A stretch of 42,306 nucleotides of DNA, taken from Chloroflexota bacterium. GTDB lineage: Bacteria > Chloroflexota > Limnocylindria > Limnocylindrales > CSP1-4. The notes under the pieces are model-generated. The model saw only the letters and a list, made by a program, of their open reading frames with translations, made no database searches and had not been told where the DNA came from. The stretch spans positions 1 through 42,306 of the forward strand of contig PMKN01000066.1 in NCBI GenBank assembly GCA_003158675.1, written 5' to 3'. Both the position numbers and the translations under genes were made by a program. Of the stretch, positions 15,495-23,772 are shown one piece after another; the stretch's first letter is position 1, and every line of letters starts with the position of its first letter.

Positions 15495-16495
15495 GCGCCT
15501 CAGCCCCCGCAGTCTCCGCGCCTGTCCCCCTTAGTCGGCGGCTGCGGTCATTCGCCGTCTCATGGGCGTCGCAGATCGGCATTACGGTCGCCTTCGCCGC
15601 GCTCTGGTTGCTCTTTATATTCGGCGCCCCGTCGGTCTTCCTGTCGGACCGGATCTACCTCTCGTTCGCACAAACGGTGCCCTACTTCGCGATCGTGGCG
15701 CTGTTCCTGACGATGGTCATCGTCGCCGGCGACATCGACCTCTCCTTTATTGGGGAGATGCCGCTCTGCATGGTCGGTTTCACCTTCACCTGGCAGGCGA
15801 CCGGCAGCGCGGAGTTGGGTTTCTTCGCCGCCATCGGCGTCGGGATTCTGTGCGGCTTGTTCAACGGCGCGGTCGTGACCATCATCGGGATTCCGTCTCT
15901 GGTCGTGACGATCGGCACGCAGTTCCTGTTCAGCGGCCTGGCGCTCGTGCTGCTCAACGGCAAGAGCACCCCACTCGTTACTACCAACAGCTCGTTCATC
16001 TACTGGTTGTTGGTGGGTAAGGTCGGCTCGATCCCGATCGACTTCTTCTGGTTCTTGATCCTCGCCGTGGTTGCCTGGGCATTGCTCAACCGGCATCGCC
16101 TGGGCCACAACGCCTATGTCATCGGCGACAACAAGCAAGCCGCGCAGCTCATGGGCGTTCCGATCCGCCGCACGCGGATCATGCTCTTCGTGCTGGTCGG
16201 CATGGCCTCCGCGATAACCGGCATGATGAACTCGCTGTCGCTCAACAACTTCTTCCCCGGCGTGGGGAGTGGCTATCTGGTCTACACGCTGGCGGCGGTG
16301 TTCATTGGCGGCACGTCGGTATTTGGCGGCCGCGGCAGTATCTACGGCACCTTCCTAGGTGCCTTCATGATCGGCGGCCTCGAGGCTGGGATCGTGGCCA
16401 TGGGGCTCACGGCTTACTTCGTCACGCCGATACAAGGCGCCATCATCCTCATCGCGGTGTCGATCCACGCGATCCTCCAGCAGCGACTCCGGTAG
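15491..16495 (+). CDS. Sugar ABC transporter permease
   Basis: The 334-residue product is a BPD_transp_2-type permease (ribose/xylose/branched-chain class) with about 9-10 helices. Visible hallmarks are the VPYFAIVALFLTMVIVAGDIDLSFIGEM segment (the substrate-pore region with GDIDLS), GLFNGAVVTIIGIPSLVVTIGT, the cytoplasmic coupling loop HNAYVIGDNKQAAQLMGVPI near residue 210, and FIGGTSVFGGRGSIYGTFLGAF. Its ATG overlaps the ATPase stop. It forms the membrane channel with the two preceding genes. The intact cassette of three subunits in order lipoprotein, ATPase, permease is complete. Confidence 0.92.
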   Translation: MSASAPAVSAPVPLSRRLRSFAVSWASQIGITVAFAALWLLFIFGAPSVFLSDRIYLSFAQTVPYFAIVALFLTMVIVAGDIDLSFIGEMPLCMVGFTFTWQATGSAELGFFAAIGVGILCGLFNGAVVTIIGIPSLVVTIGTQFLFSGLALVLLNGKSTPLVTTNSSFIYWLLVGKVGSIPIDFFWFLILAVVAWALLNRHRLGHNAYVIGDNKQAAQLMGVPIRRTRIMLFVLVGMASAITGMMNSLSLNNFFPGVGSGYLVYTLAAVFIGGTSVFGGRGSIYGTFLGAFMIGGLEAGIVAMGLTAYFVTPIQGAIILIAVSIHAILQQRLR

Positions 16496-16540
16496 CTGGC
16501 CGGCACCCACCTGGTCCCCTATGCAAGTGGAGCGCGGCTC

Positions 16541-17716
16541 TTGATCCGTCCACTCCGCCGGTCGGCGCGTTGGGCGTTACTCGCCTGTGCGCTCGCCGTT
16601 ATCGGAGGTTGCGGCGGGCAAGGGCCGTCCTCCACAGGTTTCCCCGGAGTCGCGTCTCCATCGTCCGTGCCGCCGTCCGCGCACGTGCTCTCGGGCCAGA
16701 TCGGCCTGTCGGGCTCCTCGGTCTGGATGCTCTCGGGCGCGGATCTGTCGATTTCCAGGGACGGGGGAAAGACCTGGTCTCCCCAACCGGTTCCCGCCGA
16801 CGCCAGCTCATCGTCGATCGCAGCCGTGGGCATTGCCCCGGGTCGGCCTATCTGGCTCGCCGTGCCCGAGGCCAGCAGCGTGGTCCTCTACACTCTGCAT
16901 TCCGACGCATCGAGCTGGTCCAGCCAGCGTCTCGTCCCTACCTGGCCCTCGGCGGTCCCTGCCGGTGAGCCTGCCAGCAACGTGACCATCGCCGCCGGCC
17001 CGGGAAAGCTACTCACGATCGGAGTGACCGTTCAGACCCCGGCTCCCGCCACGTTCTCGACACTCTTCACCTCGAACGACGATGGAGACAGCTTCGTCGA
17101 ACATCCCACGAAGTCCGGCTCGATTGCTGACGACATCTGGGATCACCTGGCCTTCATCTCCCAGCAGGCCGGGATTCTGGTGGCGGGCCAGTCGTCGGAT
17201 CAGCTGATCTACACGTCAGACGGCGGAACGACGTGGGCCAGCTCGTCGGTGGCGAGCCTGCCTGTGGCGGGGAGCTACTACCTCGGCGCGCCGGTCGTCG
17301 AGGGCGCCGACATCGTGATCCCCTTGACCGGTCTCGTTTCGGCCGAGGGCCCAAAGCAGGCTCACTTCTCGCTTCTGGTCAGCCACGACGGCGGCGCGAC
17401 CCTGTCTGCAGGAGCCGGTCCCGCGTTGTCGCTCGACACATATGCGGCACCCGCGACCGACTCCCTCGGCCGGACCACATGGGTCGTTCCGTATTCCGGC
17501 GGCAAGGTTTTCGAGACCGAGGACACGGGCCGAACCTGGACCACGATTTCGACGGCCGACCTGCCGGGTGGAATTGCATGGCTGGCCTTGACCGGGCCTT
17601 CGAGCGCCACGGCGCTGGTGAGTCTTGGGGGGTGCCCGGGCTTCGTGCAAGGCTGCTGGTCGAAGGCCTATCTCGTCGCGACCAGCGATGGCGGGCACAC
17701 GTGGATGGCAATCTGA
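16541..17716 (+). CDS. BNR-repeat lipoprotein
   Basis: The TTG at 16541, preceded by GGAG, gives 391 residues. A lipoprotein signal (WALLACALAVIGGCGG) places the lipid Cys near residue 24. The mature protein is a beta-propeller with repeated Asp-box (BNR) signatures: SRDGGKTW near 74, YTSDGGTTW, SHDGGATL, ETEDTGRTW and, at the very end, TSDGGHTW. Such folds occur in sialidases and in non-catalytic surface proteins; the sialidase catalytic residues are not evident, so binding or structural roles are as likely. It follows the permease by 45 bases on the same strand and may be co-transcribed with the sugar transporter. Confidence 0.8.
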   Translation: MIRPLRRSARWALLACALAVIGGCGGQGPSSTGFPGVASPSSVPPSAHVLSGQIGLSGSSVWMLSGADLSISRDGGKTWSPQPVPADASSSSIAAVGIAPGRPIWLAVPEASSVVLYTLHSDASSWSSQRLVPTWPSAVPAGEPASNVTIAAGPGKLLTIGVTVQTPAPATFSTLFTSNDDGDSFVEHPTKSGSIADDIWDHLAFISQQAGILVAGQSSDQLIYTSDGGTTWASSSVASLPVAGSYYLGAPVVEGADIVIPLTGLVSAEGPKQAHFSLLVSHDGGATLSAGAGPALSLDTYAAPATDSLGRTTWVVPYSGGKVFETEDTGRTWTTISTADLPGGIAWLALTGPSSATALVSLGGCPGFVQGCWSKAYLVATSDGGHTWMAI

Positions 17717-17945
17717 CACTTGCCCAGGTCGCCTGACAGAGCGAGCCTTCCCCTCCAATTCGCTAAGGGCGGTTGCCACTCCAATCTGGGCGAGGCAGAC
17801 GAATGGGCGATGCGGTACCGTGCCGAATCACGTCGAGTGGTATGGCTTCCCGGCCAGTCGCCACGCGAGGTCTTGGTAGCCGACATCACAGAAATAGTTC
17901 AGCACGACGCTGTGCCCGAGGATTAGTCGGAGGGTTCTCGGAGTT

Positions 17946-19958
17946 ATGGAATCGAAGTCGACGACGGGGCCGATCGCCAACGAACTCGGCGCCAGTCAAT
18001 CTGGCGAGCTACCAGGCGCCGACACGTCCGCGGTCGCCCCGGTCGTCCCGACCCGTGAGGCGCTTGTTCGGTTGCGTCCCATCGGCCTTGTCAACGCACG
18101 TGTCGAATCCGACTTCTGGGCGGAGCGGCTCCGCACGAATCTCGAGCGGACTATCCCCCACGGCGCGTCGATGCTGGAGGCGTGCGGCAACCTGACCAAC
18201 TTCGAGCTGGCGGCCGGGGCCGAGGGGCGGTATCACGGCGCGGAGGGCGACGGTGGCAACCCCGCCCCGTTCCTGGACTCCGACGTGTACAAGTGGCTCG
18301 AGGCCGTCGGATGGACGCTCGCTCAGGAAGAACGTTCCGAGCTACGCCCGCTGGCCGAGCGGATGATCGGGCTCGCGGCGCGAGCGCAACGCCCCGACGG
18401 CTACCTCGACACCTTCTATCAGGTCGCGAAACCGGGCGACGAATTCAGCGACATGGAGTGGGGCCACGAGCTCTACGTGGCCGGTCATCTCATTCAGGCG
18501 GCGGTTGCCTGGAAGCGTGGACTCGGCGACGAGCGGCTCCTCCAGATCGCCGAGCGCTTCGTCGAGCGCATCGAGGCGGAGCTCGGCCCCGGTCGCCGGG
18601 AGGCAATCTGCGGTCACCCCGAATTCGAGATGGCCCTGGTCGAGCTGTACCGGACTACCGGCGAGCGGCGCTACCTGGAATTGGCGCGGACGCTCGTCGA
18701 TCGCCGTGGGCACGGGCTGCTGGGCAGCTGTCGGTACGGCGCGCGGTTCTGGCAGGACCACCAAACCGTCCGAAGCGCGCCTGAGCCGGCCGGTCACGCC
18801 GTGCGGCAGATGTACCTCGATGCGGGCGTCGTGGACGTGGCCGTGGAGACGGGCGACCGGGAGCTGCTCGATGCCGCGCTTCGGCGCTGGGAGGCCATGC
18901 AGTTCTCATTCACCTATCTGACGGGCGGTCTCGGCGTTCATCACCAGGACGAGGCGTTCGGCGCTCCGTTCGAGCTTCCGCCCGATCGAGCCTATACGGA
19001 GACCTGCGCCGCGATTGGCGGCGCGATGCTCTCCTGGCGCCTGCTCCTGGCAACGGGCGAGGAGCGGTTCGCCGACATGATCGAGCGCCAGGCCTACAAC
19101 GCGATTCTTGCGGCGCTCGGGCCCGACGGCTCGAGCTTCTTCTACTCGAACCCGTTGATGCAGCGTTCGACGATCCCCGAGGTCCTGCACGGCATCGCGA
19201 CGACCAGGCGAATCGCCTGGCCGAGGATCGCCTGCTGCCCGCCGAACCTCATGCGGCTCATATCGTCGCTGCCGGACTTCGCTGTCACGGCGGACAGCGC
19301 CGGACTGCAGATCCACCAGTTCATGTCAGGCACCTTCTCCGCCACGATTGGGCCGGGTGCGGTCTCGTTCAGCAGCCGGACGGAGTACCCGTGGGACGGC
19401 GTCGTCGACATCGAGATCGAGACTTCGATCGATGAAGCCTGGACGCTTTCTATGCGAGTTCCATCGTGGTGCGCGAAGGCCGTCGCAACGTTCGCCGACG
19501 GGCGACTCAGTGGCGAGGGCCGTGACCGCATCGAGATCCGTCGTCGCTGGAAGCAAGGCGATCGCCTCCGCCTCGAGCTGGATATGTCGCCGCGAATCAC
19601 CTCTCCCGATCCTAGAATCGACGCCGTCAGGGGTTGCGTCGCCCTGGAACGCGGGCCTCTCGTCTACGCGGTCGAGGACGCGGATATGCCCTCCGGAGCG
19701 TCGGTCGAGTCGCTGGAGCTCGCCGACTCCCCCAACGTCCGGATCGAAGCCAGAGAAGCCGGCGAGTCTGGCGAAATGGTCCGGCTCTCGTTCGACGGCC
19801 GTTTGCGATCGGAGGCTGAGAATCCCTGGCCATACCGGAAGTTCGGGCCGGCGATGACCCGCCCCTCCGAGCCGATACGGGTCCGGACGCTGCCCTATTT
19901 CGCCTGGGGCAACCGGCCAGGCCGCGGCATGAGAGTCTGGATCCCGACGCAGGCCTGA
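17946..19958 (+). CDS. GH127 beta-L-arabinofuranosidase
   Basis: The 670-residue protein fits the GH127 family (formerly DUF1680), an (alpha/alpha)6 barrel followed by beta domains. In the characterised enzyme HypBA1 a zinc-bound cysteine is the nucleophile; here the equivalents are E352 and C354 in AYTETCAAIG and C430-C431 in IACCPPNLMRL. E336 in HHQDEAFGAPF probably matches the acid/base glutamate. The enzyme releases beta-linked L-arabinofuranose, or related sugars in divergent members. There is no signal peptide, so it likely acts in the cytoplasm on imported oligosaccharides, which fits the ABC importer upstream. The first 40 residues are an unaligned extension, so the start could be later than the ATG at 17946. 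Confidence 0.9.
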   Translation: MESKSTTGPIANELGASQSGELPGADTSAVAPVVPTREALVRLRPIGLVNARVESDFWAERLRTNLERTIPHGASMLEACGNLTNFELAAGAEGRYHGAEGDGGNPAPFLDSDVYKWLEAVGWTLAQEERSELRPLAERMIGLAARAQRPDGYLDTFYQVAKPGDEFSDMEWGHELYVAGHLIQAAVAWKRGLGDERLLQIAERFVERIEAELGPGRREAICGHPEFEMALVELYRTTGERRYLELARTLVDRRGHGLLGSCRYGARFWQDHQTVRSAPEPAGHAVRQMYLDAGVVDVAVETGDRELLDAALRRWEAMQFSFTYLTGGLGVHHQDEAFGAPFELPPDRAYTETCAAIGGAMLSWRLLLATGEERFADMIERQAYNAILAALGPDGSSFFYSNPLMQRSTIPEVLHGIATTRRIAWPRIACCPPNLMRLISSLPDFAVTADSAGLQIHQFMSGTFSATIGPGAVSFSSRTEYPWDGVVDIEIETSIDEAWTLSMRVPSWCAKAVATFADGRLSGEGRDRIEIRRRWKQGDRLRLELDMSPRITSPDPRIDAVRGCVALERGPLVYAVEDADMPSGASVESLELADSPNVRIEAREAGESGEMVRLSFDGRLRSEAENPWPYRKFGPAMTRPSEPIRVRTLPYFAWGNRPGRGMRVWIPTQA

Positions 19959-19971
19959 GACGGACCGCGGC

Positions 19972-20586
19972 CTAGCTCTCGGCGAGCAGCTTCGCCTTCT
20001 GCGCCGCGAACTCGGCGTCGGTCAGCACACCCCTGGCGCGAAGCGCGTCGAGCTTCGTCAGCTGGTCGACGACGTCCGGCTTCGAGGCGGGAGCTCCCGG
20101 CGAGATCATTCGGCCGTCGACGATCGTCACGCCGCCCAGTTCGCCACTCTGGGCACGCGCCTTCATAGATTCGATGTATTCCGCCATATGGCCGCTGGAA
20201 GCCGCGGCCATCGCCTCGCTCCGCATCTGCGCCGCGCGCTCGGCCTTCGCGTGATCGATCCCGGGCGGCGTGATCGAGTCCTCCAGCACCGCGATTCGCG
20301 ATCGATCGTTGGGGTCGTATATGACCTTGCACTGCCAGCCCTTCATTGGACTCAGGCCCGTGAAGGCCTGGCGGAACGACGCCTCGAACGGCTCGCCGCT
20401 GTCCGGCTGCACCATAACGGTGACCTTCTCGTGGTCGGTCTGCGAAGTGACCTGGTTGAAGCCGTTCATGCTCGCACTCGACCATCCGGCGCCGACATCC
20501 GTGATCGTCGCCCACGCGACGGTCCCGCCCTCCTGCGACAGTTGCTGTTCGAGCTTCTTCTTGTTGCCGAGAAATCTGCCGAACAT
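19972..20586 (-). CDS. SHOCT-domain protein
   Basis: The ATG at 20586 is preceded by GGAGG and gives 204 residues (MFGRFLGNKKKLEQQL). The C-terminus is a SHOCT domain: DVVDQLTKLDALRARGVLTDAEFAAQKAKLLAE, a short helical pair found at the ends of many unrelated proteins and thought to bind oligomers or nucleic acid. The body contains a beta-rich stretch (EKVTVMVQPDSGEPFEASFR, WQCKVIYDPNDRSRIAVLED) resembling domains in which a conductance or inner-membrane stress protein is anchored, but no membrane helix is present. It is convergent with GH127 and ends 14 bases from it. Function is unknown. Confidence 0.8.
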   Translation of the reverse strand: MFGRFLGNKKKLEQQLSQEGGTVAWATITDVGAGWSSASMNGFNQVTSQTDHEKVTVMVQPDSGEPFEASFRQAFTGLSPMKGWQCKVIYDPNDRSRIAVLEDSITPPGIDHAKAERAAQMRSEAMAAASSGHMAEYIESMKARAQSGELGGVTIVDGRMISPGAPASKPDVVDQLTKLDALRARGVLTDAEFAAQKAKLLAES

Positions 20587-20773
20587 GCTGCCTCCGTCAC
20601 GGTCTACCCGCGCCCGCGAAGTGTCGGGGTCTCCGGGGATTGTCTCACCTGCCGAACTGAGTTCCTCCAGTTTCGGCAATTCGACTCACGCTCCGAGTTC
20701 GCGGCCGACTCATTGACCCGTAGAGACCGGTCAGGAGTGTTCTCAGTCCTTGCGGCCGGCGCTAGGTCCGGCC

Positions 20774-20779
20774 TAGACT
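20774..20779 (+). promoter_or_regulatory. TAGACT -10-like element before the flavin reductase
   Basis: TAGACT lies 94 bases upstream of the reductase ATG, with TTGCGG at 20750-20755 (18-base spacer) as a possible -35. The same hexamer precedes other plus-strand genes in the window. Confidence 0.35.
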
Positions 20780-20793
20780 CAAGGCCCGGCTGA

Positions 20794-20817
20794 CGACGGC
20801 GACGGCGACGGCGACGG
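20794..20817. repeat. Four tandem CGACGG hexamers
   Basis: The unit cgacgg is repeated four times without error, between a promoter-like element and the reductase start. Copy number is likely to vary between strains and would change leader length. Confidence 0.8.
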
Positions 20818-20824
20818 AGCCAAG

Positions 20825-20860
20825 ATGCCCGCTCGCATGAGACAACGCAAATTCCTGTGA
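20825..20860 (+). CDS. Possible 11-residue leader peptide
   Basis: An ATG with GGAG five bases upstream (20816-20819) opens an 11-codon frame encoding MPARMRQRKFL, a basic peptide, and stops 7 bases before the reductase ATG. The reductase lacks its own clear ribosome-binding site, so its translation may depend on ribosomes that finish this leader. Confidence 0.3.
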   Translation: MPARMRQRKFL

Positions 20861-20867
20861 CGCATAC

Positions 20868-21602
20868 ATGAGCACGGCCGACTCCAGTCTCAAGATTGCT
20901 CTCCTGAGTCGCGAGACGGTTGCCCACCAGACGATGTCGTTCCGGTTCGGTAAGCCGACTGGGTGGGCATACCGCGCCGGACAGTCGCTCGACATGACCC
21001 TGCTGGATCCGCCCGAGACCGACGCCGAGGGCAACCTGCGTGCCTTCACGATCTCGAGCGCTCCGCGCGAGAACATCATCCAGATCACAACCCGCCTGCG
21101 CGACACGGCCTTCAAGCGCGTGCTGCAGCAAATCCCTCTAGGAGCCGAGGCCAAGGTCGAAGGCCCGTTCGGAGACCTCCACCTCCATCGCGCCGCCCGA
21201 TCTGCGGTCCTGCTGGCGGGCGGCATCGGCATCACCCCGTTTCGGAGCATCCTCGTCGAGGCGATCGGGGGCGGCTCCCTGCCGTACCGCGTCGTCCTGT
21301 TCCATGCCAACCGACGGCCGGAGGACGCAGCGTTCGCCGACGAGTTCCGAGCGCTCGAGCGAAAGGACTCGAACCTTACGTTCGTGCCCACGATGACGGC
21401 GATGGCTGACTCCAGGAACTCGTGGGACGGAGAGCAGGGCCACATCGACGAAGCCATGCTCAGCCGGCACCTCGGCGGCGTCACTCGTCCGATCTACTAC
21501 ATCGCCGGGCCACCGGGCATGGTCCAAGCCGAGCGAGCGGCGCTCGTCGCATCGGGCGTTGACGAAGACGATATTCGGACCGAGGAATTCTCCGGCTACT
21601 GA
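20868..21602 (+). CDS. Ferredoxin-reductase-like FAD/NAD(P)H oxidoreductase
   Basis: The 244-residue protein has the two FNR domains. The FAD barrel carries RAFTISSAPRENIIQITTR near residues 59-77 (the RxYS-type flavin motif appears as RAFTIS). The nucleotide domain has AGGIGITPFRSILVEA near 121-136, YIAGPPGMVQAER near 208, and ends DDIRTEEFSGY. It has no 2Fe-2S domain and so must pass electrons to a separate protein, or reduce a flavin or other acceptor directly. No obvious partner lies nearby. The ATG has no clear ribosome-binding site of its own; a short leader frame ends just upstream. Confidence 0.9.
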   Translation: MSTADSSLKIALLSRETVAHQTMSFRFGKPTGWAYRAGQSLDMTLLDPPETDAEGNLRAFTISSAPRENIIQITTRLRDTAFKRVLQQIPLGAEAKVEGPFGDLHLHRAARSAVLLAGGIGITPFRSILVEAIGGGSLPYRVVLFHANRRPEDAAFADEFRALERKDSNLTFVPTMTAMADSRNSWDGEQGHIDEAMLSRHLGGVTRPIYYIAGPPGMVQAERAALVASGVDEDDIRTEEFSGY

Positions 21603-21796
21603 CCGGGAGAGGCCCGGCTGGCCACGCCTCGGAAAGACCGGTCGCTTCGGGCGGTTCGCTGGCCGCGCCCAGGAACGGCCGCGCGCGGTGCCTCCCGCGG
21701 CGGTACCCTAAGTCTCGGCACGCGCACCCACGGGAGATCAGCATCGACTTCCTACGGCGCCTCCTTGGCGGCGAAGTATCGGGCGCCCGCCCCGAG

Positions 21797-22669
21797 TTGC
21801 AATCGGGGGCCGCCGACGCCGCCGCCTCCGACTCGGAGAGCGTGGCGGACAACAAGCCCACCGCGACTCAGGCTGCACGAGATCGCATTCCGACCGCAGC
21901 TTGCCCATACTGCGCGACGCTCTTGGATCCCGCACCCGAGCGTGGCCGCCTCTGCCCGCGCTGCCGGCGGCGGATCGTTGTCCGCCGGGTCCAAGGCCGG
22001 CGCGTTCTCCTCACTGTTGAGGCGCTCGACGTCTTCGAAGCCGAGCGCAACCGCGAGACGATGGAGAGCACCTGGTCCAGCGAACGGAGTCGCTGGCTGG
22101 CACTGGCCAAAGGCGTTTCAGCAGAGCCCACTCGGGTCGCGCGACTTGCCGCCGCGTCGCCTTCGGAGGCAACCGTGGCGGCATCGAAAGACCTGTACTT
22201 GACCGCCGCGGAGCGCGCCGTGCGGGCGGCACGGCGGAACAAACGATGGGACAAGGTCGCCGGGATCAGGCGCGATCAGGCGGCCGCCCTCTATCGCGCA
22301 TCCGGCTCCGCCGTCCCGCCTCCCGACGACGTCGTAGCGCTGCACCGTGCGTGGTCCGCGGCGGCGCTGCGCTCGCTCGTTGGGTTCGGGGGACAGGTCG
22401 AGCTTGTCGCCTCCGGCTGCTGCGCAATCTGCCGGCGCGACAATGGGCGAGTCTTCCGCATTGCGGCCGAGCTGCGGTCTCAGCGCCTTCCACATGAGGG
22501 CTGCCCCAAGGGTTTGTGCCCGTGCGACTGGTGGCCCTTGCCTGATTCAAAGGTGCCCAAGCGACGCGCCCGTCGCCGAGCCTCGCCCCCAGCCGGCCCG
22601 GCGCCGGTGCCCGGGGCCGACCCGGCGCCGGTGCCCGGGGCCGACCCGGCGGCCCGGTCAAGTTCGTAG
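21797..22669 (+). CDS. Cys-cluster protein of unknown function with a proline-rich tail
   Basis: Using the first standard start (TTG at 21797) the product has 290 residues. Residues about 36-57 hold a zinc-ribbon pair, CPYC and CPRC. A charged helical middle follows (AAERAVRAARRNKRWDKVAGI). Near 207-245 is a second Cys cluster, CCAICRRDNGRVFRI then LPHEGCPKGLCPCDWWPLP, reminiscent of the Cys/His end motifs of phage head-morphogenesis-type proteins. The tail is a repeated PAPVPGAD. The frame stays open upstream, and ATC at 21743, with GGGAG nearby, would add a natural-looking MDFLRRLLGGE-like start; the true start may be that unusual codon. No function assigned. Confidence 0.65.
   Translation: MQSGAADAAASDSESVADNKPTATQAARDRIPTAACPYCATLLDPAPERGRLCPRCRRRIVVRRVQGRRVLLTVEALDVFEAERNRETMESTWSSERSRWLALAKGVSAEPTRVARLAAASPSEATVAASKDLYLTAAERAVRAARRNKRWDKVAGIRRDQAAALYRASGSAVPPPDDVVALHRAWSAAALRSLVGFGGQVELVASGCCAICRRDNGRVFRIAAELRSQRLPHEGCPKGLCPCDWWPLPDSKVPKRRARRRASPPAGPAPVPGADPAPVPGADPAARSSS
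22597..22644. repeat. Two perfect 24-bp tandem repeats
   Basis: The 24-base unit at 22597-22620 is repeated exactly at 22621-22644 and encodes PAPVPGAD twice near the C-terminus of the Cys-cluster protein. Perfect identity indicates recent duplication. Confidence 0.9.
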
Positions 22670-23104
22670 ACTCAACCGAGCCTGCATTCAGGTCGCGCCT
22701 CGTCACGAGGCCCCGCTCGCTCTGGCAATCGTGTTGCCCTCGAGCAGATCGGCCACAACTCGTTCTGGACCTGGGGACTCCCGCCGGCCGTCCGCACGGC
22801 CGGGTGCGCGTGGGAGACTGGAGACCTGCCGACCCCGACCAGTTCTTCGTCGGCTGTTGGGACGAGGTTCGAAGCCCGGCTACATCGTGGCAACCGAGGC
22901 GCAGCGCGGCAGGTGCAACCAGGTTGCCGGCAACTTCCAGGACGCTTGCACCGGGCCGCTTGGTATGGCACGGTCCACCGATGGACGCCGCGATCGAAGT
23001 CAGTCAAGCCAGAAGCTTCAGGATTGTGAGGAAAGGCGCGCTATCGAGCACGTCGACGCTCCCGGCCAACGTGAGATATGGCGCAGTGATTTCGGTGCGT
23101 CGCA
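22670..23104. other. Intergenic region before the carbonic anhydrase gene
   Basis: I find no supported gene in these 435 bases; the open frames have shadow-like arginine/serine-rich composition. There is a short hairpin gcctcg-tca-cgaggc (22697-22711) soon after the Cys-cluster gene, and TAGACT at 22667-22672 overlapping its stop codon. Codon quality falls off here, so a decayed gene is possible but unrecognisable. Confidence 0.35.
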
Positions 23105-23596
23105 ATGCACAGTGAGCGAATAGGCGCCCTCCGGATCCCGAGGTGGGTACGCCACCGCTCGAGACGCGCGCCCAGCGCAAACCCGAAGCGAGGACTCGCG
23201 ATCATCACGTGCATGGACGCCCGCATCTCGGTAGAGAGAAGCTTCGGGCTCCAAGTCGGGGACGCCAACATCATCAGGAACGCAGGCGGCCTCGCGACCG
23301 AAGATGCGCTTCGATCACTCGTGGTTAGTCAGCATCTCCTCGAGACCCGTCGAGTCGTCGTCCTTCAACATACTGACTGTGGGATGTTGAAGTTCCAGGA
23401 CGGTGAAATCGCAGCCCAACTTGTCGCTCGGTTCGGGCTGGACACGCAGGTGCGTCTGCTCGCCTTTCGCGACCTGGAAGAGAGCGTACTGAATCAAGTT
23501 AGTGCGATCCGCAACTTCGGATGGATTCATCCAGACACGGATGTTGTCGGGGCGATCCTGGACATTCGCAGCGGAAGTTACCGGACGATAACCTGA
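23105..23596 (+). CDS. Beta-carbonic anhydrase (mycobacterial Rv1284-like class)
   Basis: From about residue 31 the protein matches small beta-carbonic anhydrases that hydrate CO2 using zinc: IITCMDARISVERSFGLQVGDANIIRNAGG has the first zinc Cys and the catalytic Asp-Arg pair, and VVVLQHTDCGMLKF supplies the His and second Cys. The C-terminus (VVGAILDIRSGSYRTIT) is complete. Total length of 163 is normal, but the first 30 residues (MHSERIGALRIPRWVRH...) do not resemble the usual helical N-terminus with NNxxYAxxF, and no ribosome-binding site precedes the ATG. The N-terminus may be mis-started, replaced or frameshifted, so activity is uncertain. Confidence 0.8.
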   Translation: MHSERIGALRIPRWVRHRSRRAPSANPKRGLAIITCMDARISVERSFGLQVGDANIIRNAGGLATEDALRSLVVSQHLLETRRVVVLQHTDCGMLKFQDGEIAAQLVARFGLDTQVRLLAFRDLEESVLNQVSAIRNFGWIHPDTDVVGAILDIRSGSYRTIT

Positions 23597-23663
23597 GCGG
23601 ATGCGTCCCAACTACGTAATGGAGATCGTGAATCGCGGTTCGCAAGTGGCGTTGTAGCTCGGT

Positions 23664-23772
23664 CTACGGCAGGATCTCGAGCTGCCGCCGTCGATCGCCG
23701 AACAACCCCGACGTGCGCGCGATCGAGGTTACGAAGATCACGCCGCCGTCCATAGCGAGACCGGCCGGAACG
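23664..23772 (-). pseudogene. C-terminal scrap of a beta-propeller-like gene
   Basis: On the minus strand a frame reads VPAGLAMDGG, then FVTSIARTSGLFGDRR and QLEILP before a stop. The composition and G/C third positions look coding, and the pattern resembles the last blade of an NHL or sugar-dehydrogenase-type propeller. It has no start of its own and runs into the end of the neighbouring gene in a different frame, so it is probably the tail of a gene whose 5' part was lost. Confidence 0.3.

Noticed and set aside
17720-17926. Short plus-strand frame between the BNR lipoprotein and GH127
   Set aside because: Poor third-base bias and no ribosome-binding site. It looks like chance.
17828-17930. 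Minus-strand frame reading HSVVLNYF...GYQDLAWRLAG before a stop, faintly like a GH78 rhamnosidase segment
   Set aside because: Only about 30 residues, no start, and the resemblance rests on a few common residues. It could be chance in a 229-base gap.
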